DNA of 64,000 nucleotides from Baylisascaris procyonis (Eukaryota > Nematoda > Chromadorea > Rhabditida > Ascarididae), in NCBI GenBank assembly GCA_037389465.1, contig JAZARR010000189.1, positions 1 through 64,000 on the forward strand. The letters are read 5' to 3'. Within the stretch, counting starts at the first letter, position 1. Every line of letters begins with the position of its first letter. Below are positions 31,461 through 43,190 of the stretch, piece after piece. The notes under the pieces are model-generated. The model made no database searches, had not been told where the DNA came from, and worked only from the letters and a program-made list of their open reading frames with translations. A program made the position numbers and the translations under genes.

Positions 31461-34400
31461 CCTATGCCAGAGCCGAAGCCTAAGCCTAAGCCTTAGCCGA
31501 AGCCTAAGCCCTAAGCCTAAGAATAAACCTAAGCCTAAGCCTAAGCCTTAGCCGAAGCCTAAGCCCTAAGCCTAAGAATAAACCTAAGCCTAAGCCTAAG
31601 CCTAAGCCTATCCCTTAGCCTAAGCCTAAGCCTAACCCTAAGCCTAAGCCTAACCGTAAATCTAAGCCTAAGCCTAAGCCTAAGCCTAAGCCTAAGCCTA
31701 AGCCTAAGCCTAAGCCTAAGCCTAAGCCTAAGCCTAAGCCTAAGCCTAAGCCTAACCGTAAATCTAAGCCTAAGCCTAAGCCTAAGCCTAAGCCTAAGCC
31801 TAAGCCTAAGCCTAAGCCTAAGCCTAAGCCTAAGCCTAAGCCTATGCCTAAGCCTAAGCCTAAGCCTAAGCCTAAGCCTAAGCCTTAGCCGAAGCCTAAG
31901 CCTAAGCCTAAGAATAAGCCTAAGCCTAAGCCTAAGCCTAAGCCTAAGCCTAAGCCTAAGCCTAAGCCCATGCCTAAGCCTAAGCCTAAGCCTAAGCGTA
32001 ACCCTAAGCCTAAGCCTTAGTCTCAAACCTAAGCCTAAGCCTAAGCCTAACCTTAAGACTTGGCCTGAGCGTAAGCCTAAGCCTAAGCCTAAGCCTAAGC
32101 CTAAGCCTAAGCCTAAGCCTAGGCCTAAGCCTAAGCCTAAGCCTAACCTGCGCCTAAGCCTAGGCCTAAGCCTAAGCCTAAGCCTAAGCCTATGCCTAAG
32201 CCTAAGCCTAAACCTAAGCCTAAGCCCTAAGTCTCAAACCTAAGCCTTGGCCTGAGCGTAAGCCTAAGCCTAAGCCTAAGCCTAAGCCTAACCCTAACCC
32301 CTAAGCCTAACTAAGCCTAAGCCTAAGCCTAAGCCTAAGCCTAAGCCTAATCCTAAGCCTAAGCCTAAGCCTAAGCCTAAGCCTAAGCCTAAGCCTAAGC
32401 CTAAGCCTAAGCCTAAGCCTAAGCCTAAGCCTAAGCCTAAGCCTAAGCCTAAGCCTAAGCCTAAGCCTAAGCCTAAGCCTAAGCCTAAGCCTTAGCCGAA
32501 GCCTAAGCCCTAAGCCTAAGAATAAACCTAAGCCTAAGCCTAAGCCTAAGCCTAAGCCTAAGCCTAAGCCTAAGCCTAAGCCTAAGCCTAAGCCTAAGCC
32601 TAAGCGTAACCCTAAGCCTAAGCCTTAGTCTCAAACCTAAGCCTAAGCCTAAGCCTAAGCCTAAGCCTAAGCCTAAGCCTAAGCCTAAGCCTAAGCCTAA
32701 CTAAGCCTAAGCCTAAGCCTAAGCCTAAGCCTAAGCCTAACCCTAAGCCTAAGCCTAAGCCTAAGCCTAAGCCTAAGCCTAAGCCTAAGCCTAAGCCTAA
32801 GCCTAAGCCTAAGCCTAAGCCTAAGCCTAAGCCTAAGCCCAAGCCTAAGCCTAAGCCTAAGCCTAAGCCTAAGCCTAAGCCTTAGCCTAAGCCTAAGCCT
32901 AAGCCTAAGAATAAGCCTAAGCCTAAGCCTAAGCCTAAGCCTAAGCCTAAGCCTAAGCCTAAGCCTAAGCCTAAGCCTAAGCCTCAAACCTAAGCCTAAG
33001 CCTAAGCCTAACCTAAGCCTTGGCCTGAGCGTAAGCCTAAGCCTAAGCCTAAGCCTAAGCCTAAGCCTAAGCCTAAGCCTAAGCGTAAGCCTAAGCCTAA
33101 GCCTAAGCCTAAGCTTAACCTAAGCCTAAGCCTAAGCCTAAGCCTAAGCCTAAGCCTAAGCCTAAGCCTAAGCCTAAGCCTAAGCCTAAGCCTAAGCCTA
33201 AGCCTAAGCCTAAGCCGAAGCCTAAGCCTAAGCCTAAGCCTAAGCCTAAGCCTAAGCCTAAGCCTAAGCCTAAGCCTAAGCCTAAGCCTAACCTAAGCCT
33301 AAGCCTAAGCCTAAGCCTAAGCCTAAGCCTAAGCCTAAGCCTAAGCCTAAGCCTAACCTAAACCTAAGCCTAAGCCTAAGCCTAAGCCTAAGCCTAAGCC
33401 TAAGCCTAAGCCTAAGCCTAAGCCTAAGCCTAAGCCTAAGCCTAAGCCTAAGCCTAAGCCTAAGCCTAACCGTAAATCTAAGCCTAAGCCTAAGGCTAAG
33501 CCTAAGCCTAAGCCTAAGCCTAAGCCTAAGCCTAAGCCTAAGCCTAAGCCTAAGCCTAAGCCTAAGCCTAAGCCTAAATCCTAAGCCTAAGCCTAAGCCT
33601 AAGCCTTATCCGAAGCCTAAGCCTAAGCCTAAGAATAAACCTAAGCCTAAGCCTAAGCCTAAGCCTAAGCCTAAGCCTAAGCCTAAGCCTAGGCCTAAGC
33701 GTAAGCCTAATTCTAAGCCTAAGCCTAAGCTTAACCCCAAGCTTAAGCCTATCCCTAAGCCTAAGCCTAAGCCTAAGCCTAAGCCTAAGCCTAAGCCTAA
33801 GCCTAAGCCTAAGCCTAAGCCTAAGCCTAAGCCTAAGCCTAAGCCTAAGCCTAAGCCTAAGCCTAACCTAAGCCTAAGCCTAAGCCTAAGCCTAAGCCTA
33901 AGCCTAAGCCTAAGCCTAAGCCTAAGCCTAAGCCTAAGCCTAAGCCTAAGCCTAAGCCTAAGTCTCAAGCCTAAGCCTTGGCCTAAGCCTAAGCCTAAGC
34001 CTAAGCCTAAGCCTAAGCCTAAGCCTAAGCTTAAGAATAAACCTAAGCCTAAGCCTAAGCCTAAGCCTAAGCCTAAGCCTAAGCCTAAGCCTAAGCCTAA
34101 GCCTAAGCCTAAGTCTCAAACCTAAGCCTAAGCCTAAGCCTAAGCCTAAGCCTAAGCCTAAGCCTAAGCCTATCCCTAAGCCTAAGCCTAAGCCTAACCT
34201 AAGCCTAAGCCTAAGCCTAAGCCTAAGCCTAAGCCTAAGCCTAAGCCTAAGCCTAAGCCTAAGCCTAAGCCTAAGCCTAAGCCTAAGCCTAAGCCTAAGC
34301 CTAAGCCTAAGCCTAAGCTAAGCCTAAGCCTAAGCCTAAGCCTAAGCCTAAGCCTAAGCCTAAGCCTAAGCCTAAGCCTAAGCCTAAGCCTAAGCCTAAG

Positions 34401-34690
34401 CCTAAGCCTAAGCCTAAGCCTAAGCCTAACCTAAGCCTAAGCCTAAGCCCTAAGCCTAAGCCTAAGCCTAAGCCTAAGCCTAAGCCTAAGCCTAAGCCTA
34501 AGCCTAAGCCTAAGCCTAAGCCTAAGCCTAAGCCTAAGCCTAAGCCTTAAGCCTAAGCCTAAGCCTAAGCCTAAGCCTAAGCCTAAGCCTAAGCCTAAGC
34601 CTAAGCCTAAGCCTAAGCCTAAGCCTAAGCCTAAGCCTAATTCTAAGCCTAAGCCTAAGCCTAAGCTCAACCCCAAGCTTAAGCCTAAGC
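31461..34690 (-). repeat. Proximal variant-rich zone of the array
   Basis: The first 3.2 kb are dense in non-canonical hexamers: AAGAATAAACC (31521, 31571, 32520, 33631, 34026), TTAGCCGAAG (31493, 31548, 32492), CCGTAAATCTAAG (about 31652, 31756, 33472), GTCTCAAACC (about 32022, 32231, 32629, 34112), and CTTGGCCTGAGCG (about 32060, 32248, 33019). Divergence is highest next to the unique DNA and falls to the right, a pattern expected if the edge is the oldest part. Confidence 0.85.
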
Positions 34691-37080
34691 CTAAGCCTAA
34701 GCCTAAGCCTAAGCCTAAGCCTAAGCCTAAGCCTAAGCCTAAGCCTAAGCCTAAGCCTAAGCCTAAGCCTAGCTAAGCCTAAGCCTAAGCCTAAGCCTAA
34801 GCCTAAGCCTAAGCCTAAGCCTAAGCCTAAGCCTAAGCCTAAGCCTAAGCCTAAGCCTAAGCCTAAGCCTAAGCCTAAGCCTAAGCCTAAGCCTAAGCCT
34901 ATCCCTAAGCCTAAGCCTAAGCCTAAGCCTAAGCCTAAGCCTAAGCCTAAGCCTAAGCCTAAGCCTAAGCCTAAGCCTAAGCCTAAGCCTAAGAATAAAC
35001 CTAAGCCTAAGCCTAAGCCTAAGCCTAAGCCTAAGCCTAAGCCTAAGCCTAAGCCTAAGCCTAAGCCTAAGCCTAAGCCTAAGCCTAAGCCTAAGCCTAA
35101 GCCTAAACCTAAGCCTAAGCCTAAGCCTAAGCCTAAGCCTAAGCCTAAGCCTAAGCCTAAGCCTAAGCCTAAGCCTAAGCCTAAGCCTAAGCCTAAGCCT
35201 AAGCCTAAGCCTAAGCCTAAGCCTAAGCCTAAGCCTAAGCCTAAGCCTAAGCCTAAGCCTAAGCCTAAGCCTAAGCCTAAGCCTAAGCCTAAGCCTAAGC
35301 CTAAGCCTAAGCCTAAGCCTAAGCCTAAGCCTAAGCCTAAGCCTAAGCCTAAGCCTAAGCCTAAGCCTAAGCCTAAGCCTAAGCCTAAGCCTAAGCCTAA
35401 GCCTAAGCCTAAGCCTAAGCCTAAGCCTAAGCCTAAGCCTAAGCCTAAGCCTAAGCCTAAGCCTAAGCCTAAGCCTAAGCCTAAGCCTAAGCCTAAGCCT
35501 AAGCCTAAGCCTAAGCCTAAGCCTAAGCCTAAGCCTAAGCCTAAGCCTAAACCTAAGCCTAAGCCTAAGCCTAAGCCTAAGCCTAAGCCTAAGCCTAAGC
35601 CTAAGCCTAAGCCTAAGCCTAAGCCTAAGCCTAAGCCTAAGCCTAAGCCTAAGCCTAAGCCTAAGCCTAAGCCTAAGCCTAAGCCTAAGCCTAAGCCTAA
35701 GCCTAAGCCTAAGCCTAAGCCTAAGCCTAAGCCTAAGCCTAAGCCTAAGCCTAAGCCTAAGCCTAAGCCTAAGCCTAAGCCTAAGCCTAAGCCTAAGCCT
35801 AAGCCTAAGCCTAAGCCTAAGCCTAAGCCTAAGCCTAAGCCTAAGCCTAAGCCTAAGCCTAAGCCTAAGCCTAAGCCTAAGCCTAAGCCTAAGCCTAAGC
35901 CTAAGCCTAAGCCTAAGCCTAAGCCTAAGCCTAAGCCTAAGCCTAAGCCTAAGCCTAAGCCTAAGCCTAAGCCTAAGCCTAAGCCTAAGCCTAAGCCTAA
36001 GCCTAACCCTAAGCCTAAGCCTAAGCCTAAACCTAAGCCTAAGCCTAAGCCTAAGCCTAAGCCTAAGCCTAAGCCTAAGCCTAAGCCTAAGCCTAAGCCT
36101 AAGCCTAAGCCTAAGCCTAACCTAAGCCTAAGCCTAAGCCTAAGCCTAAGCCTAAGCCTAAGCCTAAGCCTAAGCCTAAGCCTAAGCCTAAGCCTAAGCC
36201 TAAGCCTAAGCCTAAGCCTAAGCCTAAGCCTAAGCCTAAGCCTAAGCCTAAGCCTAAGCCTAAGCCTAAGCCTAAGCCTAAGCCTAAGCCTAAGCCTAAG
36301 CCTAAGCCTAAGCCTAAGCCTAAGCCTAAGCCTAAGCCTAAGCCTAAGCCTAAGCCTAAGCCTAAGCCTAAGCCTAAGCCTAAGCCTAAGCCTAAGCCTA
36401 AGCCTAAGCCTAAGCCTAAGCCTAAGCCTAAGCCTAAGCCTAAGCCTAAGCCTAAGCCTAAGCCTAAGCCTAAGCCTAAGCCTAAGCCTAAGCCTAAGCC
36501 TAAGCCTAAGCCTAAGCCTAAGCCTAAGCCTAAGCCTAAGCCTAAGCCTAAGCCTAAGCCTAAGCCTAAGCCTAAGCCTAAGCCTAAGCCTAAGCCTAAG
36601 CCTAAGCCTAAGCCTAAGCCTAAGCCTAAGCCTAAGCCTAAGCCTAAGCCTAAGCCTAAGCCTAAGCCTAAGCCTAAGCCTAAGCCTATAAGCCTAAGCC
36701 TAAGCCTAAGCCTAAGCCTAAGCCTTAGCCTAAGCCTAAGCCTAAGCCTAAGCCTAAGCCTAAGCCTAAGCCTAAGCCTAAGCCTAAGCCTAAGCCTAAG
36801 CCTAAGCCTAAGCCTAAGCCTAAGCCTAAGCCTAAGCCTAAGCCTAAGCCTAAGCCTAAGCCTAAGCCTTAGCCTAAGCCTAAGCCTAAGCCTAAGAATA
36901 AACCTAAGCCTAAGCCTAAGCCTAAGCCTAAGCCTAAGCCTAAGCCTAAGCCTAAGCCTAAGCCTAAGCCTAAGCCTAAGCCTAAGCCTAAGCCTAACCT
37001 AAGCCTAAGCCTAAGCCTAAGCCTAAGCCTAAGCCTAAGCCTAAGCCTAAGCCTAAGCCTAAGCCTAAGCCTAAGCCTAA
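34690..37080 (-). repeat. Mostly homogeneous telomeric run
   Basis: Near-perfect GCCTAA with isolated substitutions (such as AAACCT at 35105 and 35550) and a few register slips (CCTAACCTAAG near 36120, CCTATAAG near 36686). One AAGAATAAACC occurs at 34991 and one at 36896. Confidence 0.9.
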
Positions 37081-38020
37081 TTCTAAGCCTAAGCCTAAGC
37101 TTATGCTTAACCCTAAGCTTAAGCCTATCCTAAGCCTAAGCCTAAGCCTAAGCCTAAGCCTAAGCCTAAGCCTAAGCCTAAGCCTAAGCCTTAGCCTAAG
37201 CCTAAGCCTAAGCCTAAGAATAAGCCTAAGCCTAAGCCTAAGCCTAAGCCTAAGCCTAAGCCTAAGCCTAAGCCTAAGCCTAAGCCTAAGCCTAAGCCTA
37301 AGCCTAAGCCTAAGCCTAACCTAAGCCTAAGCCTAAGCCTAAGCCTAAGCCTAACCTAAGCCTAAGCCTAAGCCTAAGCCTAAGCCTAAGCCTAAGCCTA
37401 AGCCTAAGCCTAAGCCTAAGCCTAAGCCTAAGCCTAAGCCTAAGCCTAAGCCTAAGCCTAAGCCTAAGCCTAAGCCTAAGCCTAAGCCTAAGCCTAAGCC
37501 TAAGCCTAAGCCTAAGCCTAAGCCTAAGCCTAAGCCTAAGCCTAAGCCTAAGCCTAAGCCTAAGCCTAAGCCTAAGCCTAAGCCTAAGCCTAAGCCTAAG
37601 CCTAAGCCTAAGCCTAAGCCTAAGCCTAAGCCTAAGCCTAAGCCTAAGCCTAAGCCTAAGCCTAAGCCTAAGCCTAAGCCTAAGCCTAAGCCTAAGCCTA
37701 AGCCTAAGCCCTAAGTCTCAAACCTAAGCCTAAGCCTAAGCCTAACCTAAGCCTAAGCCTAAGCCTAAGCCTAAGCCTAAGCCTAAGCCTAAGCCTAAGC
37801 CTAAGCCTAAGCCTAAGCCTAAGCCTAAGCCTAAGCCTAAGCCTAAGCCTAAGCCTAAGCCTAAGCCTAAGCCTAAGCTTATGCTCAACCCCAAGCTTAA
37901 GCCTATCCCTAAGCCTAAGCCTAAGCCTAAGCGTAAGCCTAAGCCTAGGCCTAAGCGTAAGCCTAATTCTAAGCCTAAGCCTAAGCTTATGCTTAACCCC
38001 AAGCTTAAGCCTATCCCTAA
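37080..38020 (-). repeat. Variant module cluster with a tandem 108-bp unit
   Basis: Contains TAATTCTAAG followed by CTTATGCTYAACCC and CTTAAGCCTATCC at 37080-37130. Two further copies start at 37879 and 37987, exactly 108 bases (18 hexamers) apart. A GTCTCAAACC lies at about 37715. Confidence 0.85.
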
Positions 38021-40075
38021 GCCTAAGCCTAAGCCTAACCCTAAGCCTAAGCCTAAGCCTAAGCCTAAGCCTAAGCCTAAGCCTATAAGCCTAAGCCTAA
38101 GCCTAAGCCTAAGCCTAAGCCTAAGCCTAAGCCTAAGCCTAAGCCTAAGCCTAAGCCTAAGCCTAAGCCTAAGCCTAAGCCTAAGCCTAAGCCTAAGCCT
38201 AAGCCTAAGCCTAAGCCTAAGCCTAAGCCTAAGCCTAAGCCTAAGCCTAAGCCTAAGCCTAAGCCTAAGCCTAAGCCTAAGCCTAAGCCTAAGCCTAAGC
38301 CTAAGCCTAAGCCTAACCCTAAGCCTAAGCCTAAGCCTAAGCCTAAGCCTAAGCCTAAGCCTAAGCCTAAGCCTAAGCCTAAGCCTAAGCCTAAGCCTAA
38401 GCCTAAGTCTAAGCCTAAGCCTAAGCCTAAGCCTAAGCCTAAGCCTAAGCCTAAGCCTAAGCCTAAGCCTAAGCCTAAGCCTAAGCCTAAGCCTAAGCCT
38501 AAGCCTAAGCCTAAGCCTAAGCCTAAGCCTAAGCCTAAGCCTAAGCTAAGCCTAAGCCTAAGCCTAAGCCTAAGCCTAAGCCTAAGCCTAAGCCTAAGCC
38601 TAAGCCTAAGCCTAAGCCTAAGCCTAAGCCTAAGCCTAAGCCTAAGCCTAAGCCTAAGCCTAAGCCTAAGCCTAAGCCTAAGCCTAAGCCTAAGCCTAAG
38701 CCTAAGCCTAAGCCTAAGCCTAAGCCTAAGCCTAAGCCTAAGCCTAAGCCTAAGCCTAAGCCTAAGCCTAAGCCTAAGCCTAAGCCTAAGCCTAAGCCTA
38801 AGCCTAAGCCTAAGCCTAAGCCTAAGCCTAAGCCTAAGCCTAAGCCTAAGCCTAAGCCTAAGCCTAAGCCTAAGCCTAAGCCTAAGCCTAAGCCTAAGCC
38901 TAAGCCTAAGCCTAAGCCTAAGCCTAAGCCTAAGCCTAAGCCTAAGCCTAAGCCTAAGCCTAAGCCTAAGCCTAAGCCTAAGCCTAAGCCTAAGCCTAAG
39001 CCTAAGCCTAAGCCTAAGCCTAAGCCTAAGCCTAAGCCTAAGCCTAAGCCTAAGCCTAAGCCTAAGCCTAAGCCTAAGCCTAAGCCTAAGCCTAAGCCTA
39101 AGCCTAAGCCTAAGCCTAAGCCTAAGCCTAAGCCTAAGCCTAAGCCTAAGCCTAAGCCTAAGCCTAAGCCTAAGCCTAAGCCTAAGCCTAAGCCTAAGCC
39201 TAAGCCTAAGCCTAAGCCTAAGCCTAAGCCTAAGCCTAAGCCTAAGCCTAAGCCTAAGCCTAAGCCTAAGCCTAAGCCTAAGCCTAAGCCTAAGCCTAAG
39301 CCTAAGCCTAAGCCTAAGCCTAAGCCTAAGCCTAAGCCTAAGCCTAAGCCTAAGCCTAAGAATAAGCCTAAGCCTAAGCCTAAGCCTAAGCCTAAGCCTA
39401 AGCCTAAGCCTAAGCCTAAGCCTAAGCCTAAGCCTAAGCCTAAGCCTAAGCCTAAGCCTAAGCCTAAGCCTAAGCCTAAGCCTAAGCCTAAGCCTAAGCC
39501 TAAGCCTAAGCCTAAGCCTAAGCCTAAGCCTAAGCCTAAGCCTAAGCCTAAGCCTAAGCCTAAGCCTAAGCCTAAGCCTAAGCCTAAGCCTAAGCCTAAG
39601 CCTAAGCCTAAGCCTAAGCCTAAGCCTAAACCTAAGCCTAAGCCTAAGCCTAAGCCTAAGCCTAAGCCTAAGAAGCCTAAGCCTAAGCCTAAGCCTAAGC
39701 CTAAGCCTAAGCCTAAGCCTAAGCCTAAGCCTAAGCCTAAGCCTAACCTAAGCCTAAGCCTAAGCCCTAAGCCTAAGCCTAAGCCTAAGCCTAAGCCTAA
39801 GCCTAACCCTAAGCCTAAGCCTAAGCCTAAGCCTAAGCCTAAGCCTAAGCCTAACCCTGACCCCTAAGCCTAACTAAGCCTAAGCCTAAGCCTAAGCCTA
39901 AGCCTAAGCCTAAGCCTAAGCCTAAGCCTAAGCCTAAGCCTAAGCCTAAGCCTAAGCCTAAGCCTAAGCCTAAGCCTAAGAATAAGCCTAAGCCTAAGCC
40001 TAAGCCTAAGCCTAAGCCTAAGCCTAAGCCTAAGCCTAAGCCTAAGCCTAAGCCTAAACCTAAGCCTAAGCCCTA
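38020..40075 (-). repeat. Homogeneous telomeric run
   Basis: Almost pure GCCTAA for 2 kb. Exceptions include CCTATAAG (38083), one CTAAGCTAAG slip (38545), AAGAATAAG (39358, 39979), a GAAG insertion (39672) and CCCTGACCCC (39856). Confidence 0.9.
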
Positions 40076-40990
40076 AGTCTCAAACCTAAGCCTAAGCCTA
40101 AGCCTAACCTTAAGCCTTGGCCTGAGCGTAAGCCTAAGCCTAAGCCTAAGCCTAAGCCTAAGCCTAAGCCTAAGCCTAAGCCTAAGCCTAAGCCTAAGCG
40201 TAAGCCTAATTCTAAGCCTAAGCCTAAGCTTATGCTCAACCCCAAGCCTAAGCCTATCCCTAAGCCTAAGCCTAAGCCTAAGCCTAAGCCTAAGCCTAAG
40301 CCTAAGCCTAAGCCTAAGCCTAAGCCTAAGCCTAAGCCTAAGCCTAAGCCTAAGCCTAAGCCTAACCTAAGCCTAAGCCTAAGCCTAAGCCTAAGCCTAA
40401 GCCTAAGCCTAAGCCTAAGCCTAAGCCTAAGCCTAAGCCTAAACCTAAGCCTAAGCCTAAGCCTAAACCTAAGCCTAAGCCTAAGCCTAAGCCTAAGCCT
40501 AAGCCTAAGCCTAAGCCTAAGCCTAAGCCTAACCTAAGCCTAAGCCTAAGCCTAAGCCTAAGCCTAAGCCTAAGCCTAAGCCTAAGCCTAAGCCAAGCCT
40601 AAGCCTAAGCCTAAGCCTAAGCCTAAGCCTAAGCCTAAGCCTAAGCCTAAGCCTAAGCCTAAGCCTAAGCCTAAGCCTAAGCCTAAGCCTAAGCCTAAGC
40701 CTAAGCCTCAGCCTAAGCCTAAGCCTAAGCCTAAGCCTTAAGCCTAAGCCTAAGCCTAAGCCTAAGCCTAAGCCTAAGCCTAAGCCTAAGCCTAAGCCTA
40801 AGCCTAAGCCTAAGCCTAAGCCTAAGCCTAAGCCTAAGCCTAAGCCTAAGCCTAAGCCTTAAGCCTTGGCCTAGCCTAAGCCTAAGCCTAAGCCTAAGCC
40901 TAAGCCTAAGCCTAGGCCTAAGCGTAAGCCTAATTCTAAGCCTAAGCCTAAGCTTATGCTTAACCCCAAGCTTAAGCCTATCCCTAAGCC
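40075..40990 (-). repeat. Higher-order module copies
   Basis: In order: GTCTCAAACC (40078), CTTAAGCCTTGGCCTGAGCG (40109), AGCGTAAGCCTAATTC (40196) and CTTATGCTCAACCCCAAG (40228) ending in a CCTATCCC. A second, partial copy runs from CTTAAGCCTTGGCC (40857) through AGGCCTAAGCGTAAG (40914) to CTTATGCTTAACCCC (40951) and CCTATCCC. Confidence 0.85.
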
Positions 40991-43190
40991 TAAGCCTAAG
41001 CCTAAGCCTAAGCCTAAGCCTAAGCCTAAGCCTAAGCCTAAGCCTAAGCCTAAGCCTAAGCCTAAGCCTAAGCCTAAGCCTAAGCCTAAAGCCTAAGCCT
41101 AAGCCTAAGCCTAAGCCTAAGCCTAAGCCTAAGCCTAAGCCTAAGCCTAAGCCTAAGCTTAAGCCTAAGCCTAAGCCTAAGCCTAAGCCTAAGCCTAAGC
41201 CTAAGCCTAAGCCTAAGCCTAAGCCTAAGCCTAAGCCTAAGCCTAACAAGCCTAAGCCTAAGCCTAAGCCTAAGCCTAAGCCTAAGCCTAAGCCTAAGCC
41301 TAAGAATAAACCTAAGCCTAAGCCTAAGCCTAAGCCTAAGCCTAAGCCTAAGCCTAAGCCTAAGCCTAAGCCTAAGCCTAAGCCTAAGCCTAAGCCTAAG
41401 CCTAAGCCTAAGCCTAAGCCTAAGCTAAGCCTAAGCCTAAGCCTAAGCCTAAGCCTAAGCCTAAGCCTAAGCCTAAGCCTAAGCCTAAGCCTAAGCCTAA
41501 GCCTAAGCCTAAGCCTAAGCCTAAGCCTAAGCCTAAGCCTAAGCCTAAGCCTAAGCCTAAGCCTAAGCCTAAGCCTAAGCCTAAGCCTAAGCCTAAGCCT
41601 AAGCCTAAGCCTAAGCCTAAGCCTAAGCCTAAGCCTAAGCCTAAGCCTAAGCCTAAGCCTAAGCCTAAGCCTAAGCCTAAGCCTAAGCCTAAGCCTAAGC
41701 CTAAGCCTAAGCCTAAGCCTAAGCCTAAGCCTAAGCCTAACCCTAAGCCTAAGCCTAAGCCTAAGCCTAAGCCTAAGCCTAAGCCTAAGCCTAAGCCTAA
41801 GCCTAAGCCTAAGCCTAAGCCTAAGCCTAAGCCTAAGCCTAAGCCTAAGCCTAAGCCTAAGAATAAACCTAAGCCTAAGCCTAAGCCTAAGCCTAAGCCT
41901 AAGCCTAAGCCTAAGCCTAAGCCTAAGCCTAAACCTAAGCCTAAGCCTAAGCCTAAGCCTAAGCCTAAGCCTAAGCCTAAGCCTAAGCCTAAGCCTAAGC
42001 CTAAGCCTAAGCCTAAGCCTAAGCCTAAGCCTAAGCCTAAGCCTAAGCCTAAGCCTAAGCCTAAGCCTAAGCCTAAGCCTAAGCCTAAGCCTAAGCCTAA
42101 GCCTAAGCCTAAGCCTAAGCCTAAGCCTAAGCCTAAGCCTAAGCCTAACCTAAGCCTAAGCCTAAGCCTAAGCCTAAGCCTAAGCCTAAGCCTAAGCCTA
42201 AGCCTAACCCTAACCCTAAGCCTAAGCCTAAGCCTAAGCCTAAGCCTAAGCCTAAGCCTAAGCCTAAGCCTAAGCCTAAGCCTAAGCCTAAGCCTAAGCC
42301 TAAGCCTAAGCCTAAGCCTAAGCCTAAGCCTAAGCCTAAGCCTAAGCCTAAGCCTAAGCCTAAGCCTAAGCCTTAAAGCCTAAGCCTAAGCCTAAGCCTA
42401 AGCCTAAGCCTAAGCCTAAGCCTAAGCCTAAGCCTAAGCCTAAGCCTAAGCCTAAGCCTAAGCCTAAGCCTAAGCCTAAGCCTAAGCCTAAGCCTAAGCC
42501 TAAGCCTAAGCCTAAGCCTAAGCCTAAGCCTAAGCCTAAGCCTAAGCCTAAGCCTAAGCCTAAGCCTAAGCCTAAGCCTAAGCCTAAGCCTAAGCCTAAG
42601 CCTAAGCCTAAGCCTAAGCCTAAGCCTAAGCCTAAGCCTAAGCCTAAGCCTAAGCCTAAGCCTAAGCCTAAGCCTAAGCCTAAGCCTAAGCCTAAGCCTA
42701 AGCCTAAGCCTAAGCCTAAGCCTAAGCCTAAGCCTAAGCCTAAGCCTAAGCCTAAGCCTAAGCCTAAGCCTAAGCCTAAGCCTAAGCCTAAGCCTAAGCC
42801 TAAGCCTAAGCCTAAGCCTAAGCCTAAGCCTAAGCCTAAGCCTAAGCCTAAGCCTAAGCCTAAGCCTAAGCCTAAGCCTAAGCCTAAGCCTAAGCCTAAG
42901 CCTAAGCCTAAGCCTAAGCCTAAGCCTAAGCCTAAGCCTAAGCCTAAGCCTAAGCCTAAGCCTAAGCCTAAGCCTAAGCCTAAGCCTAAGCCTAAGCCTA
43001 AGCCTAAGCCTAAGCCTAAGCCTAAGCCTAAGCCTAAGCCTAAGCCTAAGCCTAAGCCTAAGCCTAAGCCTAAGCCTAAGCCTAAACCTAAGCCTAAGCC
43101 TAAGCCTAAGCCTAAGCCTAAGCCTAAGCCTACCCCTAAGCCTAAGCCTAAGCCTAAGCCTAAGCCTAAGCCTAAGCCTAAGCCTAAGCC
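40990..43190 (-). repeat. Homogeneous telomeric run
   Basis: Near-perfect hexamers with sparse variants: AAGAATAAACC at 41303 and 41860, CCCTAACCCTAAG at about 42208 (locally resembling the TTAGGG-type repeat), and TACCCC at about 43130. Confidence 0.9.
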
